64,000 nucleotides of DNA from Afipia sp. OHSU_II-C1 (GTDB taxonomy: Bacteria; Pseudomonadota; Alphaproteobacteria; Rhizobiales; Xanthobacteraceae): assembly GCF_000497575.1 (NCBI RefSeq), contig NZ_APJI01000004.1, positions 62,001 to 126,000 of the forward strand. Reading direction: 5' to 3'. The translations under genes were made by a program, and so were the position numbers. The notes beneath the pieces are model-generated. The model saw only the letters and a list, made by a program, of their open reading frames with translations, was not told where the DNA came from and ran no database searches. Of this stretch, positions 43,326 through 52,501 are shown in pieces (positions within the stretch are counted from its first letter, which is position 1; every line of letters starts with the position of its first letter).

Positions 43326-44450
43326 ATGAATGGTCCGCTTGCCGGAATTAAAGTCATCGAAATCGGGCAGGCGCTCGCGGGTCCGCTGGCCGGCGCGATC
43401 ATGGCCGACATGGGCGCGGACGTCATCAAGATCGAGAAGCCCGACGGCGGCGACGACGCCCGCAGCTGGGGACCTCCTTTTATCGAAGAAGCCTCGATCA
43501 TGTTTCACGTCACCAACCGCAACAAGCGGTCGGTGACGCTCGACATGAAGAACGCGGATGATATCGAGAAGCTCAAGACCCTCGTTCGTGATGCCGACAT
43601 CCTCATCCAGAATCTCCGGTCGGGCGTGGTCAACGATCTCGGCATCGGCCCCGAGCACATGCGCGCGATCAATCCGCGATTGATCTACTGTTCGATCTGG
43701 GCGTTCGGGCCGAAGGGGCCGCTGTCGAAGGCGCCGGGTTTTGATCCGCTGCTTCAGGCCTTCGGCGGCGTGATGATGCAGACCGGCCGTCACGAAGACC
43801 CGCCAACGTTCTGCGCACCTGCGATCAACGACAAGGCGACCGCGCAATGGTGCGTGATCGGCGCACTCGGCGCGCTTCAGCAGCGTCACGTCACCGGCAA
43901 GGGATGTGTGATTGACACCTCGCTGCTCGACAGTGCGGCGTCGTGGGTGGATTCATCGCTGGCGACCTATCACATCACGCAGGAGCTTTCGCCGCGCACC
44001 GGCGCGGCGACCCCGACCATTGTGCCGTATCAGGTGTTCGACACCGCCGATCACCCGCTGGTAATCGCCGCCGGTTATGACCGGCTGTTTCACAAGCTTG
44101 CCACCGTGCTCGGATTCCCCGAATGGTGCACCGATCCGCGGTTCGCGCGGGGCAGGGACAGGTTCGTCCATCGCGACGTTCTGATCGGATTGCTGAAGCC
44201 TGTATTGCTGACAAAGACGCGTGCGGAGTGGCTCGCCGCCTTCGAGGCGGTGGGCGTGCCGTCCAGCCCGGTGAACACCATCGCGGAGTTGCAGCAGACC
44301 GAACAGTTCAAGGCGTCCGACCTGATGCGCACGCTGCCGGGCAGCGAATTGCCGGTGGTGGGCTTGCCGATTTCGTTCGACGGGCAGCGTCCGCATCCGC
44401 ACTCAGGCGCACCCCGGCTGGGGCAGCACAACGACGAACTGCTGGGCTAG
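43326..44450 (+). CDS. CaiB/BaiF (family III) CoA-transferase
   Basis: A 374-residue family III CoA-transferase. Motifs: GIKVIEIGQALAGPLAGAIMADMGADVIKIEKPDGG (broken here as IGQALAGPLAGAIMADMGAD), NRNKRSVTLDMK, LIYCSIWAFGPKGP and GFDPLLQAFGG. The active-site Asp expected near residue 170 lies in the APAINDKATAQ stretch. The acyl substrate is unknown. ATG 43326 has GGGAG before it. It lies alone between eno and an FMN reductase. Confidence 0.88.
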   Translation: MNGPLAGIKVIEIGQALAGPLAGAIMADMGADVIKIEKPDGGDDARSWGPPFIEEASIMFHVTNRNKRSVTLDMKNADDIEKLKTLVRDADILIQNLRSGVVNDLGIGPEHMRAINPRLIYCSIWAFGPKGPLSKAPGFDPLLQAFGGVMMQTGRHEDPPTFCAPAINDKATAQWCVIGALGALQQRHVTGKGCVIDTSLLDSAASWVDSSLATYHITQELSPRTGAATPTIVPYQVFDTADHPLVIAAGYDRLFHKLATVLGFPEWCTDPRFARGRDRFVHRDVLIGLLKPVLLTKTRAEWLAAFEAVGVPSSPVNTIAELQQTEQFKASDLMRTLPGSELPVVGLPISFDGQRPHPHSGAPRLGQHNDELLG

Positions 44451-44554
44451 CCGGCAGAACACGATCCCGCGATCTGAGTTAATGCACTTGCATCCTTTTT
44501 AGGGCGCGGCTAAGCCCGCTTACGGAATTTCTTTGCCGTTGAAAGGATGTCCTC

Positions 44555-45106
44555 ATGGCCCATACCGTTGCCGTTATCGTCGGCAGCCTCCGCAAGGAGT
44601 CGTTTTCGCTCAAGATCGCCAATGCCTTGGCGAAGATTGCTCCGCCATCTCTCAAGCTTGAGATCGTGACGCTTCACGGGCTGTCATTTTTCAATCAGGA
44701 CCTTGAAGCGACGCCGCCGGCGGACTGGGTCGCATTCCGCGAGAAGATCCAGAAGTCCGACGCGGTTCTTTTCGTCACGCCCGAATACAACAGGTCGACC
44801 TCCGGCGTGTTGAAAAACGCGATCGATGTCGCGTCGCGCCCCTACGGGAAGAGCTCGTTTCTCGGTAAGCCGACCGGCATCGTTGCCAATTCACCCGGCC
44901 CGCTGGGCGGCGTTGCCGCGGCCATGCATCTGAAATCGATTCTTCCGGGCATTTCCGGACCGATCCTCCAGCAGCCCGAAATCTATCTGAACGGGGTGGG
45001 CGACGCGTTCGACGACAAGGGCAACCTCACCAAGGAAGCGCTCGAGAAGGTGCTGAAGACCTACATCAATGCCTTCGCGACATGGGTCGACAAGCTCAAG
45101 ACATGA
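44555..45106 (+). CDS. NADPH-dependent FMN reductase (ChrR/YieF-like)
   Basis: A 183-residue flavodoxin-like reductase. The phosphate-binding loop is VGSLRKESFSLKIANAL (9-25) and the second family motif is TPEYNRSTSGVLKNAIDVAS, with SPGPLGGV after it. Homologues reduce quinones, chromate or azo compounds and give oxidative-stress protection. The physiological substrate here is unknown. Confidence 0.9.
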   Translation: MAHTVAVIVGSLRKESFSLKIANALAKIAPPSLKLEIVTLHGLSFFNQDLEATPPADWVAFREKIQKSDAVLFVTPEYNRSTSGVLKNAIDVASRPYGKSSFLGKPTGIVANSPGPLGGVAAAMHLKSILPGISGPILQQPEIYLNGVGDAFDDKGNLTKEALEKVLKTYINAFATWVDKLKT

Positions 45107-45171
45107 TTCTGTCGTGATGCGGCGGCCCGGCTGTTAGCAATAGGTTAACCGGGCTGTCGCATCGTGCGGGT

Positions 45172-45489
45172 ATGGTTTCACGCACACGACTCAAAGCCAT
45201 CATGACCGGCCTCGCGCTGTACGCGATTGCGGCGGCGCTGATCGCCTATTTCGGCGTCAACGCCTATACCGGCAAGTACGGTCTGAATGCGCGCCAGGAA
45301 CTCGATCAGGAAATCGTGCTGCTGACCGCGGAGTTGGCGCGGCTCAAGGCGGAGCGAACTGCGGCAGAACAGCGCGTTTCACTGCTTCGTTCCGACCGTG
45401 TTGATCCTGACATGCTCGACGAACGTGCGCGTTACCAGCTCGACTATGTGCATCCACGCGACCTCGTTCGGATGATCGGTCAGAACTAG
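45172..45489 (+). CDS. ftsB: FtsB/DivIC-type septum formation initiator
   Basis: A 105-residue bitopic protein: short basic N-terminus, membrane segment (about 12-30), then a coiled coil (LDQEIVLLTAELARLKAER, about 42-75) and a C-terminal DPDMLDERARYQLDYVHP region characteristic of FtsB. It forms the FtsQLB complex of the divisome. The eno-ftsB-pdhA order is conserved in alphaproteobacteria, which supports the call. Confidence 0.9.
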   Translation: MVSRTRLKAIMTGLALYAIAAALIAYFGVNAYTGKYGLNARQELDQEIVLLTAELARLKAERTAAEQRVSLLRSDRVDPDMLDERARYQLDYVHPRDLVRMIGQN

Positions 45490-45643
45490 GTTTCAAATTT
45501 CAAAAATCGTTCGCTTTCGATTCTAAAATTGCTGTCGCTGCATTGCGTCATAGATGAGCGAAGCGTTTGTGCACGCTTTGCTTTTCATTGCGATACGAGT
45601 TGGGGTACAGAAGTTGGTACCCGCTCTCTTATCCGGACAAGCC

Positions 45644-46666
45644 ATGGCAACAGCGAAGAAAACCGCCGCGCAAGATGCTGGCAACGGCTCCCGCCATCCC
45701 AATAATCTGACATTCACGAAGGACCAGGAGCTTCGCGCGTTTCGCGAGATGATGCTGATCCGGCGCTTCGAGGAGAAGGCGGGTCAACTCTACGGCATGG
45801 GCGCGATCGGCGGTTTCTGTCATCTTTACATCGGTCAGGAAGCGGTCGTGGTGGGCATGCAGATGTCGCTCGAGCAAGGTGACCAGATCATCACCAGCTA
45901 TCGTGATCACGGTCATATGCTGGCCTGCGGGATGGACCCCAAGGGCGTGATGGCGGAACTCACAGGACGCGAAGCCGGCTATTCCAAGGGCAAGGGCGGC
46001 TCCATGCACATGTTCAGCAAGGAGAAGAACTTCTACGGCGGCCACGGCATCGTCGGTGCACAGGTTCCGCTCGGCACAGGTCTCGCGTTCGCCAACCGCT
46101 ATCGCGGCGACAAGAATGTCAGCGTCGCTTATTTCGGCGACGGCGCGGCCAATCAGGGGCAGGTCTACGAGAGCTTCAACATGGCGGAGCTCTGGAAGCT
46201 TCCCATCATCTACGTCATCGAGAACAACCGTTACGCCATGGGCACTTCGGTCTCGCGTTCGTCGGCGCAGACCGATTTCTCCAAGCGCGGCGCGTCGTTC
46301 AACATCCCGGGCGAACAGGTCGACGGTATGGACGTCCGTGCGGTGAAAGCCGCGGGCGACAAGGCGGTGCAGTGGTGCCGCGAAGGCAACGGGCCTTACA
46401 TTCTCGAGATGCAGACGTACCGTTACCGTGGCCACTCGATGTCCGATCCCGCCAAGTATCGGACCCGTGAGGAAGTGGACAAGGTGCGCCACGACAGCGA
46501 TCCGATCGAGCAGGTGAGGCAGCGGTTGCTGGACCTCAAGGTCAGCGAGCAGGAGCTGAAGGCGATCGACGCGGAAGTGCGCGAGATCGTCAACGAGGCG
46601 GCGGACTTCGCGCAGCACGCGCCGGAGCCGGATGCGTCCGAGCTATACACCGACATCTACCGATAA
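45644..46666 (+). CDS. pdhA: Pyruvate dehydrogenase E1 component, alpha subunit
   Basis: Thiamine-diphosphate-dependent decarboxylating subunit. The ThDP motif is [20 protein letters not shown], ending in [17 protein letters not shown] holds the phosphorylation-loop residues of the family. The frame is open upstream, but ATG 45644 ([12 protein letters not shown]) gives 340 residues, normal for the type. An inverted repeat GGGTAC-N8-GTACCC lies 22-41 bases before the start. It heads the pdh gene set. Confidence 0.96.
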   Translation: MATAKKTAAQDAGNGSRHPNNLTFTKDQELRAFREMMLIRRFEEKAGQLYGMGAIGGFCHLYIGQEAVVVGMQMSLEQGDQIITSYRDHGHMLACGMDPKGVMAELTGREAGYSKGKGGSMHMFSKEKNFYGGHGIVGAQVPLGTGLAFANRYRGDKNVSVAYFGDGAANQGQVYESFNMAELWKLPIIYVIENNRYAMGTSVSRSSAQTDFSKRGASFNIPGEQVDGMDVRAVKAAGDKAVQWCREGNGPYILEMQTYRYRGHSMSDPAKYRTREEVDKVRHDSDPIEQVRQRLLDLKVSEQELKAIDAEVREIVNEAADFAQHAPEPDASELYTDIYR

Positions 46667-46679
46667 GTGCGGAGCCACC

Positions 46680-48101
46680 ATGCCGATTCAAGTTCTGATG
46701 CCCGCGCTTTCGCCCACCATGGAGAAAGGCAATCTTTCCAAATGGTTGAAAAAAGAGGGTGAAGCCATCAAGTCCGGCGACGTGATCGCCGAAATCGAAA
46801 CCGACAAAGCCACCATGGAAGTCGAGGCGACCGACGAGGGGACGCTCGGCAAGATTCTTGTCGCTGAAGGCACCAACGATGTCGCCGTCAACACACCGAT
46901 CGCGACCATCCTCAGTGACGGTGAGAGCGCCGCCGATCTGGGCAAGGCCCCGGCCGCCGCTGCCGCCAAGGCCCCTGAGGCCAGTCCTCAAGTTAAGCAA
47001 GAAGTTGAAGAGTCGCGCTCACCCGTCGGGGAAGGCAAGCCCCAGATCAGCGCTCCGCCGGTGGTCGCGGCGCCAGCCGCTCCGGTCGAGCCGGACCCCG
47101 AAGTGCCGCCCGGCACCGAGATGGTCAAGATGACGGTGCGCGAAGCGCTCCGCGATGCCATGGCCGAGGAAATGCGCCGCGACGGCGATGTGTTCGTGAT
47201 GGGTGAAGAGGTCGCTGAATATCAGGGCGCCTACAAGATCACCCAGGGCCTGTTGCAGGAATTCGGCGCGCGCCGCGTGATCGATACGCCGATCACCGAG
47301 CACGGTTTCGCCGGCGTCGGCGTCGGTGCGGCGATGGCCGGGCTGAAGCCCATTGTTGAGTTCATGACCTTCAACTTCGCGATGCAGGCGATTGACCAGA
47401 TCATCAACTCCGCGGCGAAGACGCTCTACATGTCCGGCGGCCAGATGGGCTGCTCGATAGTGTTCCGCGGACCGAACGGCGCGGCGGCACGCGTGGCCGC
47501 CCAGCACAGCCAGGACTACTCGGCGTGGTACTCGCAGATTCCGGGCCTCAAGGTTGTCGCGCCGTATTCGGCGGCGGATGCGAAGGGTCTGCTCAAGGCG
47601 GCGATCCGCGATCCGAACCCGGTGATCTTCCTTGAAAACGAAATTCTGTACGGGCACACCGGCGATGTGCCGAAGCTCGACGACTATGTCGTTCCGATCG
47701 GCAAGGCGCGGATCGTGCGGCCGGGCAAGGACGTGACGCTGGTGTCATGGTCGAACGGCATGACCTATGCGCTGGGCGCCGCCGATGAACTCGCCAAGGA
47801 AGGCATCGAGGCGGAGGTCATCGATCTGCGCACGCTGCGTCCGATGGACACCGAGACGATCATCAATTCGGTGAAGAAAACCGGACGCGCGGTCGCGGTC
47901 GAGGAAGGCTGGCAGCAGTCCGGCGTCGGCGCGGAAATCGCGGCGCGGATCATGGAGCAGGCGTTCGATTATCTCGACGCGCCGGTTGCGCGCGTGTCGG
48001 GCAAGGACGTGCCGATGCCGTACGCGGCCAATCTCGAAAAGCTTGCGCTGCCGACGGTGGCGGAAGTCGTCGCCGCCGCCAAGGCTGTTAGTTATCGCTG
48101 A
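46680..48101 (+). CDS. pdhB: Pyruvate dehydrogenase E1 component, beta subunit, with lipoyl domain
   Basis: A 473-residue E1-beta carrying an extra N-terminal lipoyl domain (1-80; lipoylation Lys in [13 protein letters not shown]) and an Ala/Pro linker (90-140) before the transketolase-like E1-beta body (from [18 protein letters not shown]). This arrangement is typical of alphaproteobacterial PDH. GGAG precedes ATG 46680, 13 bases after the pdhA stop. A composite repeat follows it, separating it from pdhC. Confidence 0.96.
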   Translation: MPIQVLMPALSPTMEKGNLSKWLKKEGEAIKSGDVIAEIETDKATMEVEATDEGTLGKILVAEGTNDVAVNTPIATILSDGESAADLGKAPAAAAAKAPEASPQVKQEVEESRSPVGEGKPQISAPPVVAAPAAPVEPDPEVPPGTEMVKMTVREALRDAMAEEMRRDGDVFVMGEEVAEYQGAYKITQGLLQEFGARRVIDTPITEHGFAGVGVGAAMAGLKPIVEFMTFNFAMQAIDQIINSAAKTLYMSGGQMGCSIVFRGPNGAAARVAAQHSQDYSAWYSQIPGLKVVAPYSAADAKGLLKAAIRDPNPVIFLENEILYGHTGDVPKLDDYVVPIGKARIVRPGKDVTLVSWSNGMTYALGAADELAKEGIEAEVIDLRTLRPMDTETIINSVKKTGRAVAVEEGWQQSGVGAEIAARIMEQAFDYLDAPVARVSGKDVPMPYAANLEKLALPTVAEVVAAAKAVSYR

Positions 48102-48111
48102 GAGAGCAGGA

Positions 48112-48188
48112 CCAGTGCGGTGGTTCAGAAGTTCGCTTCATCATTCCGCGAATTCTTCAAGCGAACTTCTGAACCGAAACCGCACTGG
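48112..48188. repeat. First hairpin of a paired palindromic element (pdhB-pdhC gap)
   Basis: CCAGTGCGGT (48112-48121) pairs with ACCGCACTGG (48179-48188). The adjoining 17 bases at 48122-48138 pair perfectly with 48159-48175. A 3-base GAA bulge lies on the 3' side and the loop is 20 bases. Read in reverse complement it has the layout of the hairpin at 48201-48276, including a TTC bulge on the 5' side. It is one half of a two-part element. Confidence 0.85.
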
Positions 48189-48200
48189 ATAGTAGATTTG

Positions 48201-48276
48201 CGAGTGTCCCTTCGAATCCGAAGTTCGTAACGGAGGGCGCCGTACAATGAGACGAACTTCGGATTCGGGACACTCG
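48201..48276. repeat. Second hairpin of the paired palindromic element (pdhB-pdhC gap)
   Basis: CGAGTGTCCC (48201-48210) pairs with GGGACACTCG (48267-48276); a TTC bulge follows; then 15 bases (48214-48228) pair with 48252-48266; the loop is 23 bases. It is closely similar to the hairpin at 59308-59384. It ends four bases before the pdhC ATG, and its 3' arm holds the only purine-rich GGGA near that start. Confidence 0.87.
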
Positions 48277-48280
48277 TATC

Positions 48281-49636
48281 ATGCCGATCAACATTCTGAT
48301 GCCTGCACTGTCTCCCACCATGGAGAAGGGTAACCTCTCCAAGTGGCTCAAGAAGGAAGGCGACAAGGTCAAGTCAGGCGATGTGATTGCCGAGATCGAG
48401 ACCGACAAGGCGACGATGGAAGTCGAAGCCGTCGATGAAGGCACCATCGCGAAGATCCTCGTGCCGGAAGGCACCCAGGATGTTCCGGTCAACAATGTCA
48501 TTGCGGTGCTTGCTGGTGACGGCGAAGACGTGAAGGCCGCCGGAGCAGGTGCCGCATCGGCTGCGCCTGCGAAATCGGAAGCCGCGCCTGCGCCGGCTCC
48601 GAAAGCTGCTGCGCCTGCCGCAGTACCGGCTCCGGCTGCTGCATCCGCGCCAGCGAAGCCTGCTGCTGCACCAGCCGCCGCAGCGGCTTCTGTACCAAGC
48701 AACGGCGCGCGCGTGTTCTCGTCGCCACTGGCGCGGCGTCTTGCGAAGGAAGCCGGGATTGATCTGTCCCGCGTCACCGGTTCGGGGCCGCATGGCCGCG
48801 TGGTGGCGCGCGACATCGATCAGGCGAAGTCCGGCAAGGGCCTCAAGCCCGCAGCCAGCGCAGGCGCTGCCACCGGCGCAGTCGGTGCGCCCGCGATGTC
48901 GGACCAGCAGATCCTAGCGCTGTATGAGGAGGGCGGTTACGAGAGCGTGCCGCACGACTCGATGCGCCGGACCATCGCGCAGCGTCTCACCGCTGCGACC
49001 AATTCGATGCCGACGTTCTATCTCACGATTGATTGCGATCTCGGCAAGCTCAACGCGGCGCGCGAGGATATCAACGCCGCTGCGGGCAAGAACGCAGACG
49101 GCAAGCCGCTCTACAAGATTTCGGTGAACGACTTTGTCATCAAGGCGATGGCGCTCGCGCTGCAGAAGATTCCGGAGGCAAACGTCTCATGGACCGAGAC
49201 GGCGATGCTTCGCCACAAGCATTCGGACATCGGCGTCGCGGTGGCTCTGCCATTCGGCCTGATTACCCCGATCATTCGCCAGGCCGAAATCAAGACCCTG
49301 TCGGCAATTTCCAGCGAGATGAAGGATCTCGCTGCGCGCGCCAAGGCCAAGAAGCTCAAGCCGAACGAGTATCAGGGTGGCACGTCGTCGGTATCGAACC
49401 TCGGCATGTACGGCATCAAGGACTTTACCGCGGTGATCAATCCGCCGCAGTCATCGATCCTTGCCGTCGGCACGAGCGAAGATCGGGCTGTCGTGCGCAA
49501 TGGCCAGATCGTTGCTGCGTCCATGATGAGCGTGACATTGTCCTGTGATCATCGCGCCATCGATGGCGCGCTTGGCGCGGAACTGATCACCGCGTTCAAG
49601 AAGCTGATCGAAAACCCCGTGATGATGGTGGTGTAG
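48281..49636 (+). CDS. pdhC: Dihydrolipoamide acetyltransferase (E2 of pyruvate dehydrogenase)
   Basis: Core subunit transferring acetyl to CoA. One lipoyl domain (1-80; Lys in [13 protein letters not shown]), an Ala/Pro/Lys linker, a peripheral-subunit-binding domain ([20 protein letters not shown], near 147-166), another flexible linker, then the catalytic domain ending in [15 protein letters not shown] (catalytic His and Asp). At 451 residues it is complete. No strong Shine-Dalgarno sequence precedes ATG 48281 apart from GGGA inside the hairpin, so that structure may affect translation. Confidence 0.97.
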   Translation: MPINILMPALSPTMEKGNLSKWLKKEGDKVKSGDVIAEIETDKATMEVEAVDEGTIAKILVPEGTQDVPVNNVIAVLAGDGEDVKAAGAGAASAAPAKSEAAPAPAPKAAAPAAVPAPAAASAPAKPAAAPAAAAASVPSNGARVFSSPLARRLAKEAGIDLSRVTGSGPHGRVVARDIDQAKSGKGLKPAASAGAATGAVGAPAMSDQQILALYEEGGYESVPHDSMRRTIAQRLTAATNSMPTFYLTIDCDLGKLNAAREDINAAAGKNADGKPLYKISVNDFVIKAMALALQKIPEANVSWTETAMLRHKHSDIGVAVALPFGLITPIIRQAEIKTLSAISSEMKDLAARAKAKKLKPNEYQGGTSSVSNLGMYGIKDFTAVINPPQSSILAVGTSEDRAVVRNGQIVAASMMSVTLSCDHRAIDGALGAELITAFKKLIENPVMMVV

Positions 49637-49649
49637 GCCGGGAGCGCAT

Positions 49650-50114
49650 ATGCGCCGGTTTGGGATCATTGCACTTGCCTGCGTGCTCGGTCTTGCTGCA
49701 GCCCTCGCGTTCGGTTACGTCGCTGGGCTTTTGCGGCCGTGCCAGGGTGAGCGGCTGTCGTGTTCGATGACGGAGATTATCGGCCTTATCTATACGCCGG
49801 TCTTCAGCGTCATTGCGCTGATCTGCTTTACTGTGGCGGTGTTCTGGAGGAGCGGCCCTCGCGCCCTGAATATCGCGCTGCTGGTGCCATTGGTGCCATT
49901 CCTGTTGCTGGCTGCGGGCCTGAAGTATTCCGACATATCGGTCCGCGAGTTTCATGAAATTCGCGAGGGCGACATTCAGGAAATGCTGCAGATTGTCGGC
50001 CCCATCATCCTGACGTTGATCCTGCCATGGGCCATGCTCCGGCGTTTTGCAGAGCGTCTCGAACCGAAAAACATTCGAACGGCTGAGACATCTTTCAGTG
50101 GAGGCGGCCACTGA
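49650..50114 (+). CDS. Small membrane protein of unknown function
   Basis: A 154-residue protein with about four hydrophobic segments (near 5-27, 42-66, 70-92 and 114-130) and a polar tail. Two Cys (PCQGERLSCS) lie in the first loop. I do not recognise the family. It sits 13 bases after pdhC and 146 bases before lpdA, so it is probably carried on the pdh transcript; a functional link to PDH is not shown. Confidence 0.7.
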   Translation: MRRFGIIALACVLGLAAALAFGYVAGLLRPCQGERLSCSMTEIIGLIYTPVFSVIALICFTVAVFWRSGPRALNIALLVPLVPFLLLAAGLKYSDISVREFHEIREGDIQEMLQIVGPIILTLILPWAMLRRFAERLEPKNIRTAETSFSGGGH

Positions 50115-50260
50115 CGAAGCCAATGATGTTCCGAACGGCGAGATGGACTCAGTCGGCGCTTGCGGGCGCGGCGACCGCGGCGTTTCTACAGGACGTCGCG
50201 TGGACAACAGTGCAAGACTACTACCGGCAATAGCGCGCCAACGGGCGAATGGAGTTCTTT

Positions 50261-51682
50261 ATGGCTGATACATCTTTCGACGTTGTCGTGATCGGTTCCG
50301 GCCCCGGCGGCTATGTCACCGCCATCCGCGCGGCGCAGCTTGGTTTCAAGACCGCCATTGTCGAGAAGGCCTATCTCGGCGGCATCTGCAACAACTGGGG
50401 CTGTATTCCGACCAAGGCGCTGCTGCGCTCGGCGGAAATCTATCACTACATGAAGCACGCCAAGGACTATGGCCTGTCGGCGGACAACGTCTCGTTCGAT
50501 CCGAAAGCCGTGATCGCGCGCTCGCGCGGCGTGGTGAAGCGCCTCAATGGCGGCGTCGAATTCCTGATGAACAAGAACAAGATCACGATCATCTGGGGTG
50601 AGGCGACGCTGGACGGCGGCGGCAAGTTCACCGTGAAGAAAACCGAAGCCGCCGCGCCCAAGGGCGCGCTGGGTGCGGGCACTTACAACGCAAAGCACAT
50701 TATCGTCGCGACCGGCGCGCGGCCGCGCGTGCTGCCGGGTCTCGAGCCCGACAAGAAACTGGTCTGGACCTACTTCGAGGCGATGAACCCGGACAAGATG
50801 CCGAAGTCGCTGCTGGTGGTCGGCTCAGGCGCCATCGGCATCGAGTTCGCATCGTTCTACCGCACCATGGGGGCGGAGGTGACCGTGGTTGAGGTGCTGC
50901 CGCAAATCCTTCCCGTGGAGGACGCCGAGATCGCAGGTTTCGCGCGCAAGCAGTTCGAGAAGCAGGGCATCAAGGTGATGTCGAACACCAAGGTGACCAA
51001 ACTCGCCAAGAAGGCCGACAGCGTTGTCGCCACCATCGATGACGGCAAGGGCAAGCCGGTGCAGATCGAGGTGGATCGCGTCATCTCGGCGGTCGGCGTG
51101 GTCGGCAACATCGAAGGCTTCGGTCTCGAAAAGCTCGGTGTGAAAACCGATCGCGGCTGCATCGTGATCGATGGCTACGGCAAGACCAACGTGCCCGGCA
51201 TCTATGCCATCGGCGATGTCGCAGGTCCGCCGATGCTCGCCCACAAGGCCGAGCATGAAGGCATTATCTGCGTCGAGGCCATCAAGGGGTTGCATCCGCA
51301 TCCGATGGACAAGACGCTCATTCCCGGCTGTACCTATTGCCATCCGCAGATCGCATCGGTCGGCCTCACCGAGGCGAAGGCGAAGGAAGCAGGCAAGGAC
51401 ATTCGCGTCGGCCGTTTCCCGTTCGTCGGCAACGGCAAGGCCATCGCACAGGGCGAAGACCAGGGCATGGTCAAGGTGGTGTTCGACAAGAAGACCGGTC
51501 AGCTTCTCGGCGCGCACATGGTCGGATCGGAAGTCACCGAACTGATCCAGGGCTTCGTTGTGGCAATGAACCTCGAGACCACCGAGGAAGAACTGTTCCA
51601 CACCATCTTCCCGCATCCGACCATTTCGGAGACGATGAAGGAAGCTGTGCTCGATGCCTACGGCCGCGTGCTGAACATGTAA
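50261..51682 (+). CDS. lpdA: Dihydrolipoyl dehydrogenase (E3)
   Basis: Flavoprotein that reoxidises lipoamide on E2. FAD motif VIGSGPGGYV (10-19); redox disulfide Cys43/Cys48 in GGICNNWGCIPTK; NAD motif VVGSGAIGIEFASFY; C-terminal FPHPTISE with the His-Glu pair. ATG 50261 (MADTSFDVV) has GGAG six bases upstream and gives 473 residues; an ATG 12 bases earlier is less likely. It closes the pdh gene group. Confidence 0.97.
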   Translation: MADTSFDVVVIGSGPGGYVTAIRAAQLGFKTAIVEKAYLGGICNNWGCIPTKALLRSAEIYHYMKHAKDYGLSADNVSFDPKAVIARSRGVVKRLNGGVEFLMNKNKITIIWGEATLDGGGKFTVKKTEAAAPKGALGAGTYNAKHIIVATGARPRVLPGLEPDKKLVWTYFEAMNPDKMPKSLLVVGSGAIGIEFASFYRTMGAEVTVVEVLPQILPVEDAEIAGFARKQFEKQGIKVMSNTKVTKLAKKADSVVATIDDGKGKPVQIEVDRVISAVGVVGNIEGFGLEKLGVKTDRGCIVIDGYGKTNVPGIYAIGDVAGPPMLAHKAEHEGIICVEAIKGLHPHPMDKTLIPGCTYCHPQIASVGLTEAKAKEAGKDIRVGRFPFVGNGKAIAQGEDQGMVKVVFDKKTGQLLGAHMVGSEVTELIQGFVVAMNLETTEEELFHTIFPHPTISETMKEAVLDAYGRVLNM

Positions 51683-51760
51683 TCCGGAAGCTGGAGCCTG
51701 ATCCAGATCAAGGCGCTCGGCTGCGCAAGGGCCTGCAATCGTCAGTGAGGACAGTCCGAC

Positions 51761-52501
51761 GTGCTGATTGCAGTGTTTGCCGATATTCATGCCAACCGTC
51801 AGGCGTTCGAGGCTTGCCTCGCGCGCGCGAAAAGCGATGGCGCGGAGAAAATCTATCTGCTCGGTGACATCGTGGGTTATGGCGCGGACCCGGACTGGTG
51901 CACGCAGACGGCCATGGAACTGGTCGGGCATGGTGCGCTCGCCGTCCGCGGCAATCATGACAATGCCATTGCGGTCCCCAGCGAGCGCATGAATGCAAAG
52001 GCGCAGGTTGCGATTGAGTGGACGCGGAACGTGCTCGGCCGTGCCGAGCGGCAGTTTCTCGCCGAACTGCCATTGTCGGTCGAGGATGGCGGGCGGCTGC
52101 TTGTTCACGCGGATGCCACCGCGCCCGCTCAGTGGCACTATGTGACCGATGGCCAGAGCGCGACCCGAAGTCTGGAAGTGACACGACTGCCACTGACCCT
52201 GTGCGGCCACGTTCACATTCCCGCGCTCTATTCGCTCTCGTCGATTGGAAAGATTACGCCCTTCACGCCCAAAACGGGCGTACCGATCCAGTTGATGAAG
52301 GGCCGGCAGTGGCTCGCGGTGGTCGGTTCTGTGGGCCAGCCGCGCGACGGCAATCCGGCAGCGTCCTATGCCATGCTGGATACCGACCGGAACGAGATCA
52401 CCTTCTGCCGCGCTCCCTATGACATCGACGGCGCCGCCGCGCGAATTCGCGACAACGGATTGCCCCCTTCGCTCGCCGAGCGATTGTACGAGGGGCACTG
52501 A
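51761..52501 (+). CDS. Calcineurin-like metallophosphoesterase
   Basis: A 246-residue phosphoesterase with the complete metal set: FADIHAN (Asp8, His10), LLGDIVGYG (Asp36), RGNHDN (Asn65, His66) and GHVHIP near residue 150. The start is GTG. It resembles bacterial phosphoprotein phosphatases and YfcE-like enzymes. It shares one base with the downstream Ser/Thr kinase gene (TGATG), so the two products likely act together, perhaps as an opposing kinase/phosphatase pair. Confidence 0.88.
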   Translation: MLIAVFADIHANRQAFEACLARAKSDGAEKIYLLGDIVGYGADPDWCTQTAMELVGHGALAVRGNHDNAIAVPSERMNAKAQVAIEWTRNVLGRAERQFLAELPLSVEDGGRLLVHADATAPAQWHYVTDGQSATRSLEVTRLPLTLCGHVHIPALYSLSSIGKITPFTPKTGVPIQLMKGRQWLAVVGSVGQPRDGNPAASYAMLDTDRNEITFCRAPYDIDGAAARIRDNGLPPSLAERLYEGH

